A stretch of DNA of 64,000 nt from Campylobacteraceae bacterium (GCA_900753405.1 CAADYZ010000013.1:62001-126000), one strand, 5' to 3'. Shown: positions 16,681-25,739, counted from the stretch's first letter. Notes: generated by a model from the letters alone, not told the origin. Made by a program: numbers and translations.

Positions 16681-17058
16681 ATGAAGATCGCTTTTGAAAA
16701 ACTACACGCCAACTTTGAGTTTAACGAGTCGCTTCAAAACGAAGAGGTGAGCGTGGTTTTTAGCGGCGTCATTAGCCATAAATCCGCCCAACTTTTCACC
16801 CTAAAAGCCACACTTAAAGGCAGCGTCAAACATCAGTGCGACAGGTGTTGCGAGGATCTAAGCGTGGAGTTTAGCCAAGAGTTGGATCTGCTTGTTTCAA
16901 ACGGGGCAAGCGAAGAGGCGGATTATGAATTTTTCGACTCTTGCGTGGATTTAGCAAGCATCATCCAAAGCGAAACGCAACTTTTTAATAGCGACTATTT
17001 TTATTGTCAAAATTGCAAAAATAACGATAATTTCGAATTTATCTTAAACGAGGAGTAG
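16681..17058 (+). CDS. DUF177 (YceD) family protein
   Basis: The YceD/DUF177 family, linked with rpmF and plsX in most bacteria and implicated in 23S rRNA/large subunit maturation. It is 126 residues. CDRCCEDL near residue 57 and FYCQNCKN near the C terminus give two cysteine pairs that could bind zinc. The ATG follows TTGAGG; a TTG two codons earlier is a possible start. The neighbours rpmF and plsX confirm the identity. Confidence 0.85.
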   Translation: MKIAFEKLHANFEFNESLQNEEVSVVFSGVISHKSAQLFTLKATLKGSVKHQCDRCCEDLSVEFSQELDLLVSNGASEEADYEFFDSCVDLASIIQSETQLFNSDYFYCQNCKNNDNFEFILNEE

Positions 17059-17061
17059 AAA

Positions 17062-17208
17062 ATGGCAGTTCCAAAGAGAAGAGTGAGTCACTCACGCGCA
17101 GCAAAAAGAAGGACGCACTACAAAGTAACGCTTCCAATGCCTGTTAAAGACAAAGATGGTAGCTGGAAAATGCCTCACAGGGTTAATAAAACCACTGGCG
17201 AGTATTAG
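17062..17208 (+). CDS. rpmF: 50S ribosomal protein L32
   Basis: Small ribosomal protein of 48 residues. MAVPKRRVSHSRAAKRRTHY is the L32 N terminus. The protein ends KTTGEY and has no zinc-binding cysteines, so it is the cysteine-free form. AGGAG precedes the ATG, which follows the DUF177 stop by three bases. Confidence 0.97.
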   Translation: MAVPKRRVSHSRAAKRRTHYKVTLPMPVKDKDGSWKMPHRVNKTTGEY

Positions 17209-17334
17209 TATGTTAAGTTGTTGCTAATGTTTTGCCGTTTGGCGAGGCGTTAGCTTTGACTTTTAGGGGGATTGATTATTGTTTAGTTGTTGCCACGCGT
17301 TTTACTGCAAAAACTTAACTTTAAAGGCTAAGAG

Positions 17335-18324
17335 GTGATAAAAATTGCAATCGATGCTATGGGCGGGGATTTTGGCGCTGAGCCGATCGTCAAAGGTGTG
17401 TGCGAAGCGCTAAGAGAGCGCGATTTCCACGCTATTTTAGTTGGCGATGAAGCTGTTGTGAAAAGCTTTGTCCCAAGTGAGTTGCTTTCACGCGTTAGTT
17501 TTGTTCAAAGTAGTGATGTTTTTGGGATGGATGAGCTGGCGACTGATGTTTTAAAACGAAAAGAAAGCACGATTTTTAAAGTTGTTGAACTTGTGAGAAA
17601 CAACGAAGCCATAGCCGCTGTCAGTGCTGGGCATAGCGGAGCGACTATGAGTCTTGCGACACTGCGAATTGGCAGGTTGCGAGGAGTTTCTCGACCGCCG
17701 CTTGCGACTTTGATGCCTACTTGTACGGGCAAAAAAACGCTTGTTTTGGATGTCGGGGCGAACACCGACTGCACGGCGGACTACCTCTTTGAATTTGCGG
17801 TGATGGGCGAAGCTTACGCAAAAGAAGTTTTGGGCGTAAAAGAGCCAAAAGTAGCCCTGCTTAGCAACGGCGAAGAGGACTGCAAAGGCAACGAAACCAC
17901 AAAACGGGCTTTTGAGCTTTGCAAAAAACTTTCAAACTTTGTCGGCAACGCCGAAGGCAATCAAATCTTTGACGGAAGTGTGGATGTTATAGTTTGTGAC
18001 GGCTTTGTTGGCAACATTTTACTAAAAACGAGCGAAGGGATCGCCTCGGCGATCGGTAAAATCATCAAAACCGAAATTTCAAATTCGGTTTTTGCAAAAA
18101 TCGGCGCACTTTTTATGAAGAGCGTTTTTAGGGCTATGAAAAAAGAGATGGATTATGACGAATACGGCGGCGCGCCACTTTTAGGCGTGAAAAACTGCAT
18201 CATCATCAGCCACGGCAAAAGTTCGCCAAAGGCGATCAAAAACGCTATTTTTCAAGCCATCAAATTTTCAAACTCAAAGATTAATAACGAGATTGAAAGT
18301 AGGCTTGTCGAGTTTAACGGCTAG
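17335..18324 (+). CDS. plsX: Phosphate acyltransferase PlsX
   Basis: Converts acyl-ACP to acyl-phosphate, the first step of phospholipid synthesis with PlsY. IAIDAMGGDFGAEP is the N-terminal family motif, followed by SAGHSGATMSL, DVGANTDC and DGFVGNILLKTSEG. The start is GTG, within AAGAGGTG; no ATG fits. The internal SNSVFAKIG near residue 245 is encoded by a short repeat without changing the expected length. The length of 329 residues is normal. It lies in an operon with rpmF and fabH. Confidence 0.96.
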   Translation: MIKIAIDAMGGDFGAEPIVKGVCEALRERDFHAILVGDEAVVKSFVPSELLSRVSFVQSSDVFGMDELATDVLKRKESTIFKVVELVRNNEAIAAVSAGHSGATMSLATLRIGRLRGVSRPPLATLMPTCTGKKTLVLDVGANTDCTADYLFEFAVMGEAYAKEVLGVKEPKVALLSNGEEDCKGNETTKRAFELCKKLSNFVGNAEGNQIFDGSVDVIVCDGFVGNILLKTSEGIASAIGKIIKTEISNSVFAKIGALFMKSVFRAMKKEMDYDEYGGAPLLGVKNCIIISHGKSSPKAIKNAIFQAIKFSNSKINNEIESRLVEFNG

Positions 18325-18392
18325 TTTAAGTCTAATTAATCCGCGAATTTGCCTTGTCAAATTCGAATTTAACTAAATGTTTAAGGCAGAAA

Positions 18393-19379
18393 ATGAAAGC
18401 TTCTTTAATCTCAGTTGGCGGCTATGTACCGTCAAAGACCTTGACAAATGCAGATTTAGAAAAGATTGTCGAGACGAGTGATGAGTGGATTACAACCCGC
18501 ACAGGCATCAAAACCAGACACATCGCCCAAGACGGCGAATACACGAGCGATTTGGGCACAAAGGCGGCGTTAGAGGCGATCGAGCGAGCGGGCATTAGCA
18601 AAAATGAGATTGACGCGATCATATGCGCGACCGTGACGCCAGACTTTCATTGTATGCCATCAACCGCGTGCGTCATCGCGCAAAAACTCTCGCTTTTTGG
18701 CATCACAGCCTTTGACATCAGCGCGGCGTGTGCTGGTTTCGTGCATGCTTTGCAGCTCGCAAAAAGCCTTGTTGAGAGCGGCGAGAAAAAATATGTCCTC
18801 ATCATCGGCGCAGAAGTTGTAAGCTCGATCGTGGATTGGGAAGATCGCAACACCTGCGTGCTTTTTGGTGACGGAGCAGGCGCGGCGCTCATCGGGCGGA
18901 GCGAAGGGAAAAACCATATTATCGATGTGCATACTGCAAGTGACGGCTCAAAAGGCGACTGGCTCATCACTCCGGGCGGCGGCTGTGTCGTTAAGCCAAG
19001 CGAGGAGATGCTTTCGCAAAAGATGCAGTATGTCAAAATGCAAGGAAGCAATGTTTTTAAATACGCCGTTACAACTTTGACGCAAGATGTCGAGGAGATT
19101 ATGGCGAAAAATGGCGTCACAAGCCAAGACATCGACCTTTTTATCCCTCACCAAGCCAACCTACGCATCATCACCGCCGTCCAAGAAAGACTCGCTTTGC
19201 CTGACGAAAAATGTGTCGTCACGGTTCATAAATACGGCAATACAAGTTCATCCTCAATCCCGCTTGCGATGTGTGATGCGCTCAATGAAGGCAGACTCAA
19301 AGAGGGTTCGATGCTGCTTTTGGACACATTCGGCGGCGGTTTTGTGTGGGGTTCAGCCCTGCTTCGTTTCGGACGATAA
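18393..19379 (+). CDS. fabH: Beta-ketoacyl-ACP synthase III
   Basis: Condenses acetyl-CoA with malonyl-ACP to start fatty acid synthesis. The catalytic triad is visible: Cys in SAACAGFVHAL near residue 112, His in IPHQAN and Asn in KYGNTSSSS. The N terminus MKASLISVGGYVP and the TRTGIKTRHIA block are typical. The chosen ATG has AAGGCAGAAA upstream. A TTG 13 codons earlier would add repeat-encoded residues and is rejected. The length of 328 residues is normal. Confidence 0.97.
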   Translation: MKASLISVGGYVPSKTLTNADLEKIVETSDEWITTRTGIKTRHIAQDGEYTSDLGTKAALEAIERAGISKNEIDAIICATVTPDFHCMPSTACVIAQKLSLFGITAFDISAACAGFVHALQLAKSLVESGEKKYVLIIGAEVVSSIVDWEDRNTCVLFGDGAGAALIGRSEGKNHIIDVHTASDGSKGDWLITPGGGCVVKPSEEMLSQKMQYVKMQGSNVFKYAVTTLTQDVEEIMAKNGVTSQDIDLFIPHQANLRIITAVQERLALPDEKCVVTVHKYGNTSSSSIPLAMCDALNEGRLKEGSMLLLDTFGGGFVWGSALLRFGR

Positions 19380-19408
19380 CGCAAAAACCACGCAAAATGG
19401 CGGTTAGG

Positions 19409-19433
19409 TTGCTTAAATTCGAAAATTAAGCAA
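19409..19433 (+). terminator. Hairpin after fabH
   Basis: TTGCTTAA and TTAAGCAA pair around a nine-base loop, 30 bases after the fabH stop. A symmetric short repeat follows at once. This is a plausible end of the plsX–fabH transcript. Confidence 0.5.
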
Positions 19434-19484
19434 TTGCTAAAATCAAATTTGATTTAATAACACAACTTGATTAAAGGAGTGAAT

Positions 19485-20330
19485 GTGAATGGGCTTTACG
19501 AGCACGAAATTCCTGACGGCTCAAAGCTATATTTTGCCGAAAGTGCGGCGCAAAAACGCCACATTGAAAATGTCGCAGCGCAAATTTTAGTCGCACAAGG
19601 GTTTGACGAGATCATCACTCCGTTTTTTAGCTTCCACCAAAGCTACCCCACCCAGCAACTCGTTCGTTTCAGCGACCGCGAAAACCACCAAGTCGCATTG
19701 CGGGCAGACTCGACAGAAGACGCGGTGAGGCTGATTCGCAAAAGACTGAAAAACTCGCAAAATCGCTGGTTTTACATCCAGCCCGTTTTTCGCTACCCAA
19801 CAAGCGAGATCTACCAAATCGGCATCGAAATTCTAAACTCCTCAGACCTAACCGAGTGTTTGCGACTAGCCGAGCAGATCTTTACCGCGTTAAACATCCG
19901 CCCGACTTTGCAACTTAGCAACATCGCCGTTGTTAAACAGATATGCAAAGAGCTGCAACTAAGCACCGCGTTGTTTGAAAACGGCGAGATCGAGGCGATG
20001 TTCGCGCTTAAACATAAATGGCTTGACAAGCTTGTGACGATGCAAGACTTGGGCGACCTCAAAGAGGCGATGCAGCTCGCACCAGAGTTTTTACGCGCGC
20101 CGCTTTTGGAGTTGCAAAAGTTGAGCGAAGTTGTCAAAACCGAATTTGTTTTTTCGCCGCTTTACTACTCAAAAATGCACTATTACGACAAGTTGTTTTT
20201 TAGATTTTTAAGCAAAAATCAAATTCTTTGCAGCGGCGGGGCGTATGAAATTGACGGACAAAACGCCGTTGGTTTTGCCATTTTTGTGGATGAATTGTTA
20301 AGTTATGAAAAGGAAAAAAATGCAAAATAA
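19485..20330 (+). CDS. HisZ-like ATP phosphoribosyltransferase regulatory subunit
   Basis: A class II aminoacyl-tRNA synthetase-like protein without a tRNA-binding domain, consistent with HisZ, the partner of the short form of HisG in histidine synthesis. ADSTEDAVRL, YIQPVFRYP and EIYQIGIE correspond to the HisS-like motif 2 region, and GGAYEIDGQNAVGFAIFVDEL to motif 3. The GTG start has AAAGGAG five bases upstream. VVKTEF near residue 217 is encoded by a short repeat. Its 3′ end overlaps purA by 11 bases. Confidence 0.8.
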   Translation: MNGLYEHEIPDGSKLYFAESAAQKRHIENVAAQILVAQGFDEIITPFFSFHQSYPTQQLVRFSDRENHQVALRADSTEDAVRLIRKRLKNSQNRWFYIQPVFRYPTSEIYQIGIEILNSSDLTECLRLAEQIFTALNIRPTLQLSNIAVVKQICKELQLSTALFENGEIEAMFALKHKWLDKLVTMQDLGDLKEAMQLAPEFLRAPLLELQKLSEVVKTEFVFSPLYYSKMHYYDKLFFRFLSKNQILCSGGAYEIDGQNAVGFAIFVDELLSYEKEKNAK

Positions 20331-21573
20331 AGCCGATTTAGTTTTAGGAATTCAATGGGGCGATGAGGGCAAAGGTAAGATTGTTGATTACATTTGCAGC
20401 GATTACAGCGTGGTTTGCAGAAGCGGCGGCGGACACAACGCGGGGCATACGATAGTCGTCAATTGGCAAAAATACGCCCTGCACCTGCTGCCAAGCGGCG
20501 TGCTAAACCAAGGCGTGTTGAATGTCATCGGCAACGGCGTTGTGCTAAGCCCTGAGGCGTTGTGCGAGGAGATGAAGCAGTTTAGCACGCTAGAAGGCAG
20601 GTTGTTTATCAGCGATCGCGCACACCTAAACTTGCCATACCACGCGCAAATCGACCGCGCAAAAGAGGCGATGCGTGGCAAAAGTGCTGTTGGGACGACT
20701 GGCAAAGGGATCGGACCTTGCTACGCAGACAAGATCAGCCGTTGCGGACACCGCGTTGGCGAGCTTAAAAACCCGAAAAAACTCGCCGCCGACATCGCAA
20801 ACGAATTTCGTCAAAACCAAATTTGGTTTAACGCATTGGGCGTTGAGCTTTCAAGCGAAGCAGAGCTTTACCGCGATCTACTCGCCCACTCACAACAACT
20901 CTCACCACTCATCACCGACACAACAAAGCTTGTTTGGCAGCTGCTTGACGAAGGCAAAAAAGTGTTGATCGAAGGGGCGCAAGGGGCGATGCTTGACATC
21001 GACCACGGCACTTACCCGTTTGTCACTAGCTCAAACACGATCGCCGCTGGGGCTTGCACGGGGCTTGGGTTGTCGCCAAAGGAGCTTGGCAAAGTCATCG
21101 GCATCATCAAAGCCTACACAACGCGCGTTGGCAACGGCGAGTTTGTGTGCGAGGATTTTGGCAAAGACGGCGAGAGGCTGTGTGATGTCGGACGCGAATT
21201 TGGCACGACAACTGGCAGACGCAGAAGGTGCGGCTGGTTTGACGCTGTTGCGGTGCGTTACGCCGCGCGGCTAAACGGCGTGGATGAGTTTGCGCTGACA
21301 AAGCTTGATGTGCTAAACGGCTTTGAGAATGTCAAAATTTGCGTTGGATACGAAAAAGACGGCGAAGTAACAACTTTTGTCCCAACTGAGCTTGACGGCT
21401 TCAAACCAGTTTATGAGCTTTTGCCGGGCTGGGAGGATCTAGGCGGTGCGAGCAGGCTTGAAGATATGCCGCAAAATACGCAAAATTTCATCCACCGCAT
21501 CGAAGAATTAACAAGCGTCAAAATCGGCATCATCTCAACCGCGCCGGAGAGAGAAGCGACAATCGTACGCTAA
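20320..21573 (+). CDS. purA: Adenylosuccinate synthetase
   Basis: Joins IMP and aspartate with GTP in the first committed step to AMP. GIQWGDEGKGKIVDY, GGHNAGHT, GTTGKGIGP, EGAQGAMLDIDHGTYP and TTTGRRRRCGWFD are textbook PurA blocks (key residues Asp13, His41 by family numbering). The ATG has AAAAGGA upstream; an earlier in-frame ATG lies before that site. The length of 417 residues is normal. RQNQIWF is encoded by a short repeat. Confidence 0.98.
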   Translation: MQNKADLVLGIQWGDEGKGKIVDYICSDYSVVCRSGGGHNAGHTIVVNWQKYALHLLPSGVLNQGVLNVIGNGVVLSPEALCEEMKQFSTLEGRLFISDRAHLNLPYHAQIDRAKEAMRGKSAVGTTGKGIGPCYADKISRCGHRVGELKNPKKLAADIANEFRQNQIWFNALGVELSSEAELYRDLLAHSQQLSPLITDTTKLVWQLLDEGKKVLIEGAQGAMLDIDHGTYPFVTSSNTIAAGACTGLGLSPKELGKVIGIIKAYTTRVGNGEFVCEDFGKDGERLCDVGREFGTTTGRRRRCGWFDAVAVRYAARLNGVDEFALTKLDVLNGFENVKICVGYEKDGEVTTFVPTELDGFKPVYELLPGWEDLGGASRLEDMPQNTQNFIHRIEELTSVKIGIISTAPEREATIVR

Positions 21574-21590
21574 CGCCTCGAAGTTTGCGC

Positions 21591-22679
21591 GTGAAAATTC
21601 TTGTGATCTGTTTGCGTAGAGTTGGCGATGTTGTGCTTAGCACGCCTTTGCTTGCAAGCCTTGCCGCCGCCTACCCAAACACGCAAATCGACTACCTTGT
21701 CACTGAGGGTTGCCAAGAAGTTTTAGCGCGCAACGACCGCGTGCGTAAAGTTTTTACTTTGGCGAAAAAACGCGGCTTTTTCTCGCACATTTTTGGCAAA
21801 CTCGCCCTACTTTTTAAACTCCCACGCTACGACCTCGTCTTCAACCTTAGCGGCTCGAAATTTGGCGTGACCATCGGCATTCTCACCCGTGCCAAAATCA
21901 CCTCTTTTGCCACAAAAAGCCGTCTGCACAACCGCTTTGTAAGCCGCCTAGTCAAGCGCGACTGGGACTCAAAACATGTCGTTTTGCAAGGACTTGACCT
22001 GCTTTTGCCGACCCAACCACGCCTCAGCAAGTGTGAATTTTGGGTTAAAACTGAGGCGAAAAACCTGCCGCTACACAAAAATTTGCCAAACCAAACGCAA
22101 GTCAAATTTGAATTTGCGCAGGCTTTTAGGGAGAAATTTTTGGTTGATTTGCCGCCAAAGTTCATCCTTTTTTGCGTCACTGCGTCAAACATTGCCAAAA
22201 GCCCCGGAGTTGAGTTGTTTGCAAATTTGGCAAATTTTGTCGAGGGTTTGGGCTTTGCGGTTGTCGTCAGCGGCGCGGCAAACGAGTGCGAAGAGGTGGA
22301 GAAATTTTGCCAGCGTTGCAACACTTCGCCGCTAAACCTTTGCGGCAAAACCTCGCTCGAAGAGCTGGCGTTTTTGGGCTTTTGCGCGCAGTTTTACATC
22401 GGCAATGACACCGCCACGCAGCACATTTGCGCCGCAGTCGGCACGAGGTGCGTGGGAATTTTTGCCGACACGCCGATTTACAATTGGGGCGCGTGGGACG
22501 AAAAAAGCTACCCGCTAAACGACCGCTCGCTGGTACTAGGCGCGCACGCTGCGCTCAAAATTGCGCTGCAAAACCAGCGCAACGACGGGCTTTTTCCAAA
22601 CTGCTCAAAACAGGAGCTGGACGCTCTTGAAGCTGAGGCAAAAAAAACCATTTTGCTGTTTTGTCAAAACCAAATTTGA
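21591..22679 (+). CDS. Glycosyltransferase family 9 (heptosyltransferase-like)
   Basis: ADP-heptose:LPS heptosyltransferase-type enzyme of the GT9 family, acting on lipid A-core in the cytoplasm. The N terminus KILVICLRRVGDVVLSTPLL has the RxGDxxLxTP motif; FYIGNDTATQHICAAVG near residue 275 has the GNDTGxxH-like sugar-nucleotide motif, and CVGIFADTPIYNW follows. The start is GTG, 17 bases after purA, with a weak ribosome-binding site. The last residues CQNQI and the stop codon are supplied by a short repeat. Its exact sugar is not clear; it differs from waaC at 58700. Confidence 0.85.
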   Translation: MKILVICLRRVGDVVLSTPLLASLAAAYPNTQIDYLVTEGCQEVLARNDRVRKVFTLAKKRGFFSHIFGKLALLFKLPRYDLVFNLSGSKFGVTIGILTRAKITSFATKSRLHNRFVSRLVKRDWDSKHVVLQGLDLLLPTQPRLSKCEFWVKTEAKNLPLHKNLPNQTQVKFEFAQAFREKFLVDLPPKFILFCVTASNIAKSPGVELFANLANFVEGLGFAVVVSGAANECEEVEKFCQRCNTSPLNLCGKTSLEELAFLGFCAQFYIGNDTATQHICAAVGTRCVGIFADTPIYNWGAWDEKSYPLNDRSLVLGAHAALKIALQNQRNDGLFPNCSKQELDALEAEAKKTILLFCQNQI

Positions 22680-22753
22680 CAGCACGATTTTTACCGCTCT
22701 ACTCGCTTTTTTTAGCATTTGACGATCAAATTCGATTTTTGCAAAACTGCAAA

Positions 22754-22949
22754 TGTCAAAACCGAATTTGGTTTTTACAAATCACTAAAATTGTCAATTT
22801 CTGATTAAAAATTGCGTTGAAAAATGCTTCACCTACACTTTTGCGACAGCAAAAGTGCTTAAATTTTCAAAGCAACGCTTTGAAAATTTCATAACAGCTT
22901 TAAATAACCAAAAATCTAATTTGCAAAAATCAAATTCAGTTTTTGCAAA
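22754..22949 (+). repeat. Long structured repeat, copy 3
   Basis: Hairpin 1 (CACTTTTGC/GCAAAAGTG, 22836–22857) and hairpin 2 (AAATTTTCAAAGC stem, loop AAC, 22861–22889) are preserved. The sequence before hairpin 1 is diverged and the part after hairpin 2 lacks the CGCCTTGGCG palindrome. Symmetric short repeats lie at both ends (22754 and 22921). Confidence 0.85.
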
Positions 22950-23308
22950 ATCAGTTTGTGAGTTCTCGCTCTCAAACTTCAACCCGCTTTTTTTGCTTAG
23001 AGTTTCAAGTGCTTTTAAAATCGCCTTGCTGTCTAAAACCGCCGCGCCGAAGAAAGCAAACTCACGTGCAAAGCCATTCACAAGCACTTTGCATTAAGTT
23101 TTTAATCGGCAACCAGCAAACTTTTGATTGTCAAAACCAAATTTGAGTCAAACCGCAGTCAAATTCGGTTTTTGCAAATTACAAAACCCAAACTCCACTT
23201 GCCAAATCGCAAAAAGTTTGTAAGCCGTAAAAGTAAAATTGCCAAGTCAAATAAAGTTGCAAATTATCAAAAATTGTATAGTAGAAGCGTTATGTTAGAA
23301 GTCAAGCC

Positions 23309-23342
23309 AAATTGTCAAAACCAAATTTGATTTTGACAATTT
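23309..23342. repeat. 34-bp palindromic short repeat
   Basis: CAAATTGTCAAAACCAAA-type arms meet without a spacer, with one mismatch. It lies 50 bases past the rpsR stop, beyond the terminator hairpin. Confidence 0.85.
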
Positions 23343-23355
23343 AAACAAAAGCAAG

Positions 23356-23380
23356 CAAAGAGCGTCTATAACGCCCTTTG
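23356..23380 (-). terminator. Terminator of the rpsF–ssb–rpsR unit
   Basis: On the minus strand CAAAGGGCG pairs with CGCTCTTTG (one mismatch) around a seven-base loop, 12 bases past the rpsR stop, and is followed by a T-rich stretch (TGCTTTTGTTT). Confidence 0.6.
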
Positions 23381-23391
23381 TGCAAGCAAGA

Positions 23392-23667
23392 TTAAAAGTT
23401 AGAGTCTTTTAAGTCTGCAAATGGGTTGATGACGACATTTTTTCTGTCGATGATGTAAGGGATTAACGCAACTGCGCGAGCGCGTTTGATCGCCTTCTCA
23501 ACCATTTCTTGATATCTCTTGCTAGTCCCCGTTAGTCTGCGAGGCATAATCTTAAACCTCTCTGACAAGCAGTGTTTTAACAATGCGATGTCTTTATAGT
23601 CAATAAACTCAACTTTTGCCTCTGTGTATTTGCAATATTTTTTGCTGTATTTTTTCTTCTCAGCCAT
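23392..23667 (-). CDS. rpsR: 30S ribosomal protein S18
   Basis: Platform protein that pairs with S6 on 16S rRNA. It is 91 residues: a basic N-terminal MAEKKKYSKKYCKYTEAK-type start, then FIDYKDIALLKHCLSERFKI, of which DYKD and LSERFKI are the S18 hallmark, and PRRLTGTSKRYQ and IKRARAVALIPY. It is the last gene of the rpsF–ssb–rpsR unit. Confidence 0.98.
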   Translation of the reverse strand: MAEKKKYSKKYCKYTEAKVEFIDYKDIALLKHCLSERFKIMPRRLTGTSKRYQEMVEKAIKRARAVALIPYIIDRKNVVINPFADLKDSNF

Positions 23668-23687
23668 TTGTTTTTCCTTTGTGTAGT

Positions 23688-24236
23688 TTAAAACGGCACA
23701 TTCTCATCGCCGTCATATTTATCGCTATCAACATCAACCTCTGGTAGTGGTTGTTCAGCGTAGTTAGCGTTTCTAGACTCGTTGTAGCTACTCTCTTGTC
23801 TTTGCCTGTTATAAGTCTCGCCGTAGCCACTTCGCCCGTCACGCTGTGCGTTTTGCGAGTAGCCGCTTGCTTGACTTTGGTAGTTTGAGGTAAAGTTTTG
23901 TGCATTTGGATTTGGGTCAAGCATCTCAAAATTCTCGACATTAATCCCGTACGAATTTCGCTCCTGCCCGTTTTGGTCAGTCCATCGATCCTGCCTTAAA
24001 CGCCCTTCGATCAAAACTTTGCTGCCTTTGTGGAGGTATTGGTTTGCAACTTCTGCGTTTCGCCCAAAGAAGTCGATGCTGATAAACATACTCTCCTCTT
24101 TGCGTTGCCCGTCTGAGCCTTTAAAGCGGCGATTTACTGCGATTGCGGTTTTGCTGATTGCTGTGCCGCCATTTTGCAAATAACGAAATTCGATATCTCG
24201 CGTTAAATTACCAACTAAAACTACCTTGTTAAACAT
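23688..24236 (-). CDS. ssb: Single-stranded DNA-binding protein
   Basis: Binds ssDNA in replication, repair and recombination. The OB fold spans residues 1–105 (MFNKVVLVGNLTRDIEFRY, FISIDFFGRNAEVANQYLHKGSKVLIEGRL), of which GNLTRD and KGSKVLIEG are signatures. A Gln/Asn/Tyr/Ser-rich linker follows, and the acidic tip GDENVPF recruits partner proteins. It lies between rpsF and rpsR. Confidence 0.97.
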   Translation of the reverse strand: MFNKVVLVGNLTRDIEFRYLQNGGTAISKTAIAVNRRFKGSDGQRKEESMFISIDFFGRNAEVANQYLHKGSKVLIEGRLRQDRWTDQNGQERNSYGINVENFEMLDPNPNAQNFTSNYQSQASGYSQNAQRDGRSGYGETYNRQRQESSYNESRNANYAEQPLPEVDVDSDKYDGDENVPF

Positions 24237-24256
24237 TTAAAATCCTTTGAGTAACT

Positions 24257-24676
24257 CTACTCTTCTACCTTAGCTGGCTCCGTGTTGTTCTCAACGCTAG
24301 GGGCTAACTCGCGTGGTTTTCTCTCTTTTTTAGTGGTAACATAAAGCTTTAAGCCTTTAACAAGCTTCTCCCACGCAGCAACTTCGCGTTTGCTCTCGTA
24401 TTTAACGACCAAAAAGCGAATGATATCCTCTGTGATACGCAAGTTACGCGTAAGCTCAGCGACTAACTGGCTCGGAGCGGTAAAGTAAATCACAAAATAA
24501 ACGCCGCGCTCGTATTTGTCGATCTTGTAGGCAAGTTTTCTTGTGCCCATTTCATCAACCTTGACAATCTCACCGCCATTTTTGACAATCACATCTTGCA
24601 CAAAAGCAAGCTTTGCCGCAACTTCCTCTTCTGTAAGAGTTGGTTTGACGATGAAAAGAACTTCGTAATGTTTCAT
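24257..24676 (-). CDS. rpsF: 30S ribosomal protein S6
   Basis: S6 with the normal MKHYEVLFIVKPTLTEEE start, KVDEMGTRKLAYKIDKYERGVYFVIYF (GxRKLAY motif) and RNLRITEDIIRFLVVK. The 40-residue C-terminal extension rich in E, K and P is common in epsilonproteobacteria. It is the first gene of the unit with ssb and rpsR; AGGAGA lies before the ATG. Confidence 0.97.
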   Translation of the reverse strand: MKHYEVLFIVKPTLTEEEVAAKLAFVQDVIVKNGGEIVKVDEMGTRKLAYKIDKYERGVYFVIYFTAPSQLVAELTRNLRITEDIIRFLVVKYESKREVAAWEKLVKGLKLYVTTKKERKPRELAPSVENNTEPAKVEE

Positions 24677-24758
24677 CTCTTCTCCTTATGGAAATTTTGC
24701 TTGTTACTTGCGTAAAAAGCAAGGAAAATGTGTTTTTAAAAAAACGAGCCGAATTTAG

Positions 24759-25739
24759 CTAATTGTTGCTTAAAATCATTTTAAGTTCGAGCATTAAAGT
24801 GAGTAAAATTTTGTCTCTTTTTGTCATCAAATTCAACTCAGCCTCATTCAAAAAGGCAAAAACACGCCTGTAATCTCGCAAATTCAGCTTCGTTGCATTT
24901 CTTTTTAACTCGTTTGCGATGCTAATCGGCGGCTCGTAACCAATCGCCTCTTTAAATGAAAATTGAGGCGAGATTTGCATAGCAGCAAAAATCCTAAACA
25001 AGAAGTAAAACTCGCGGAAAAGTCGCTTGAAAAACCTCACTTCATCGCCGTTAATTTCTTGCAAAAACAGCAACGATTTGCCGCCGATGTCGTTCTGGTT
25101 TAAAAAAGAGTTGAAAAACTGCTGAAAACTGATCACATTTTGCGTAAAAACAAGCTCATTCACCGCTTCTAAATCGACATATTCACGCAAAGTTGCGACC
25201 TTGTTTAACTCCGCCACACTCAAAAAGAGGTCTTCGTTTTGCAACTCGTAAATTCTCACCAACGCCGCGTCATCCGCCTTCACGCCGCATTTTTTAGCCG
25301 CCAGCCTCAAAGAGGCTAACGCCTTTTGAGCCGAATCTGGCACAAAAAGTCGCAAAAAATTCTCGCCAAAAACTGCTTTCATCTCATTTTCGATCTCAGA
25401 CTTTGAAAGCGGCGAATAGACCTCACAGACGAAGATATTGTCGCGGTTGTTGTAGCATTTTTCAACCACTTTTTGCAACTCTTTGAACTTTGGTTTGCTC
25501 TCGAATTTCGCCCTTAACACGCTATTTGAGCCAAACAGCCCAGCTCCTTCTAAATGCCCTGCCGCCTCTTGGGCGTCCCACTCCTCAAAGTAGAGTTTTT
25601 TTAGGTTCTCGGTTGGAAATTTCTCCAAAAAAGTGTCCGCGTAATACTCCACGCTAAATTTGTCATCCCCAAAAAACAGCCAGAAATTCGGAGGCGTTTT
25701 TTGGCTTAAAACCTTCATCTCAAAGTCGCGACTATACAC
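24759..25739 (-). CDS. holA: DNA polymerase III delta subunit
   Basis: Delta subunit of the clamp loader, which opens the beta sliding clamp. It is placed beside rpsF–ssb–rpsR, as HolA is in Helicobacter. Residues 18–130 look like the ATPase-like fold of delta (FWLFFGDDKFSVEYYAD; FVCEVYSP), and the C-terminal helical domain has QFFNSFLNQND and LKRNATKLNLRDYRRVFAFLNEAELNLMTKRD-like repeats (key residues LNLMTKRD). The GTG start directly after the trmA stop has GGAGG five bases upstream; the ATG seven codons later has no good site. Confidence 0.85.
   Translation of the reverse strand: MYSRDFEMKVLSQKTPPNFWLFFGDDKFSVEYYADTFLEKFPTENLKKLYFEEWDAQEAAGHLEGAGLFGSNSVLRAKFESKPKFKELQKVVEKCYNNRDNIFVCEVYSPLSKSEIENEMKAVFGENFLRLFVPDSAQKALASLRLAAKKCGVKADDAALVRIYELQNEDLFLSVAELNKVATLREYVDLEAVNELVFTQNVISFQQFFNSFLNQNDIGGKSLLFLQEINGDEVRFFKRLFREFYFLFRIFAAMQISPQFSFKEAIGYEPPISIANELKRNATKLNLRDYRRVFAFLNEAELNLMTKRDKILLTLMLELKMILSNN

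Larger units (their letters stand above)
22680..23391. other. Gene-free repeat region, 712 bp
   Basis: I see no convincing gene here. It holds one copy of the long structured repeat, at least seven short repeats and the terminator of the rpsF–ssb–rpsR unit. The open frames on either strand are short and made of repeat sequence. Confidence 0.75.
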
